Shown here: positions 63,094 to 64,000 of the stretch, piece after piece
Layout of the letters: every line of letters starts with the position of its first letter
Position numbering within the stretch: position 1 is the stretch's first letter
NCBI GenBank assembly: GCA_945861265.1
Contig: CAMAUC010000001.1
Coordinates: forward strand, 1 to 64,000
DNA from: Rhizobium sp. Q54
GTDB taxonomy: Bacteria > Pseudomonadota > Alphaproteobacteria > Rhizobiales > Xanthobacteraceae
Direction: 5' to 3'
Length of the DNA: 64,000 nt
The notes under the pieces: generated by a model
Told to the model about the DNA's origin: nothing
The model's database searches: none
What the model saw: only the letters and a program-made list of their open reading frames with translations
Position numbers and translations under genes: made by a program

Positions 63094-64000
<907 letters not shown>

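Overview
The window looks like a chromosomal stretch from an alphaproteobacterium of the Hyphomicrobiales (Rhizobiales), most likely near Bradyrhizobiaceae/Xanthobacteraceae. The basis is the very-long-chain lipid A operon (AcpXL to LpxXL), typical rhizobial families of unknown function (DUF2865, DUF2783, DUF2059), high-GC coding on both strands, and palindromic intergenic repeats of a kind common in this group. The content is mostly housekeeping and metabolic. I see no phage, insertion sequence, CRISPR array, rRNA or tRNA gene.

Layout. 0-6.5 kb: the C-terminal end of a LigD end-joining ligase, an iron-permease-like protein, an RlpA-like protein, a carboxymuconolactone-decarboxylase-like protein, a copper pair (PCuAC chaperone and a Cys-rich DUF2946-like protein), and a 575-residue fusion of a DedA/VTT membrane domain to an ATP-grasp domain. 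6.7-12.1 kb: acpXL-fabZXL-fabF2XL-fabF1XL-adhXL-lpxXL, which makes and attaches the very long acyl chain of lipid A. 12.1-18.3 kb: a rhodanese, two tandem Kup potassium transporters and a MotA/MotB pair. 18.5-25.4 kb: mmsA, an Inh-type protease-inhibitor lipoprotein, a GST, then leftward atm1-psd-pssA-ureE (phospholipid synthesis, metal/Fe-S export, urease nickel chaperone). 25.6-33.2 kb: a LOG-like protein, leftward cysS-GNAT-39-residue membrane peptide-cimA-VOC, and a hybrid sensor kinase.

33.2-41.8 kb is an aromatic catabolism locus. A leftward run with overlapping or closely spaced genes (hmgA, chlorite-dismutase-like, fumarylacetoacetase-family hydrolase, metallo-beta-lactamase-fold protein, FAD monooxygenase, DUF2783, VOC) faces rightward marR, maiA and a DMT transporter. 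Together these can take a hydroxylated aromatic through homogentisate to fumarate and acetoacetate. 41.8-53.3 kb: DUF2865, nadE, class II DAHP synthase, gor, DUF2059, rpiA, gph, a lipoprotein, moaA, and a chemoreceptor carrying a PilZ domain. 53.6-58.1 kb: a TRAP permease (DctQM) with two tandem TakP-like binding proteins on the opposite strand. 58.3-64 kb: an Mrp Fe-S carrier ATPase, a beta-hydroxyacid dehydrogenase, about 800 bases without a convincing gene but rich in inverted repeats, an MBL hydrolase, a GST, and the start of a PleC/DivJ-like histidine kinase cut by the window end.

The least explained items are the gene-free, hairpin-rich 60.6-61.2 kb segment with a leftward TATAAT box at its edge, the VTT-ATP-grasp fusion, the heme-enzyme-like and metal-site-degenerate proteins inside the homogentisate operon, the 39-residue coupled membrane peptide, and two families of palindromes that sit at or inside gene ends.
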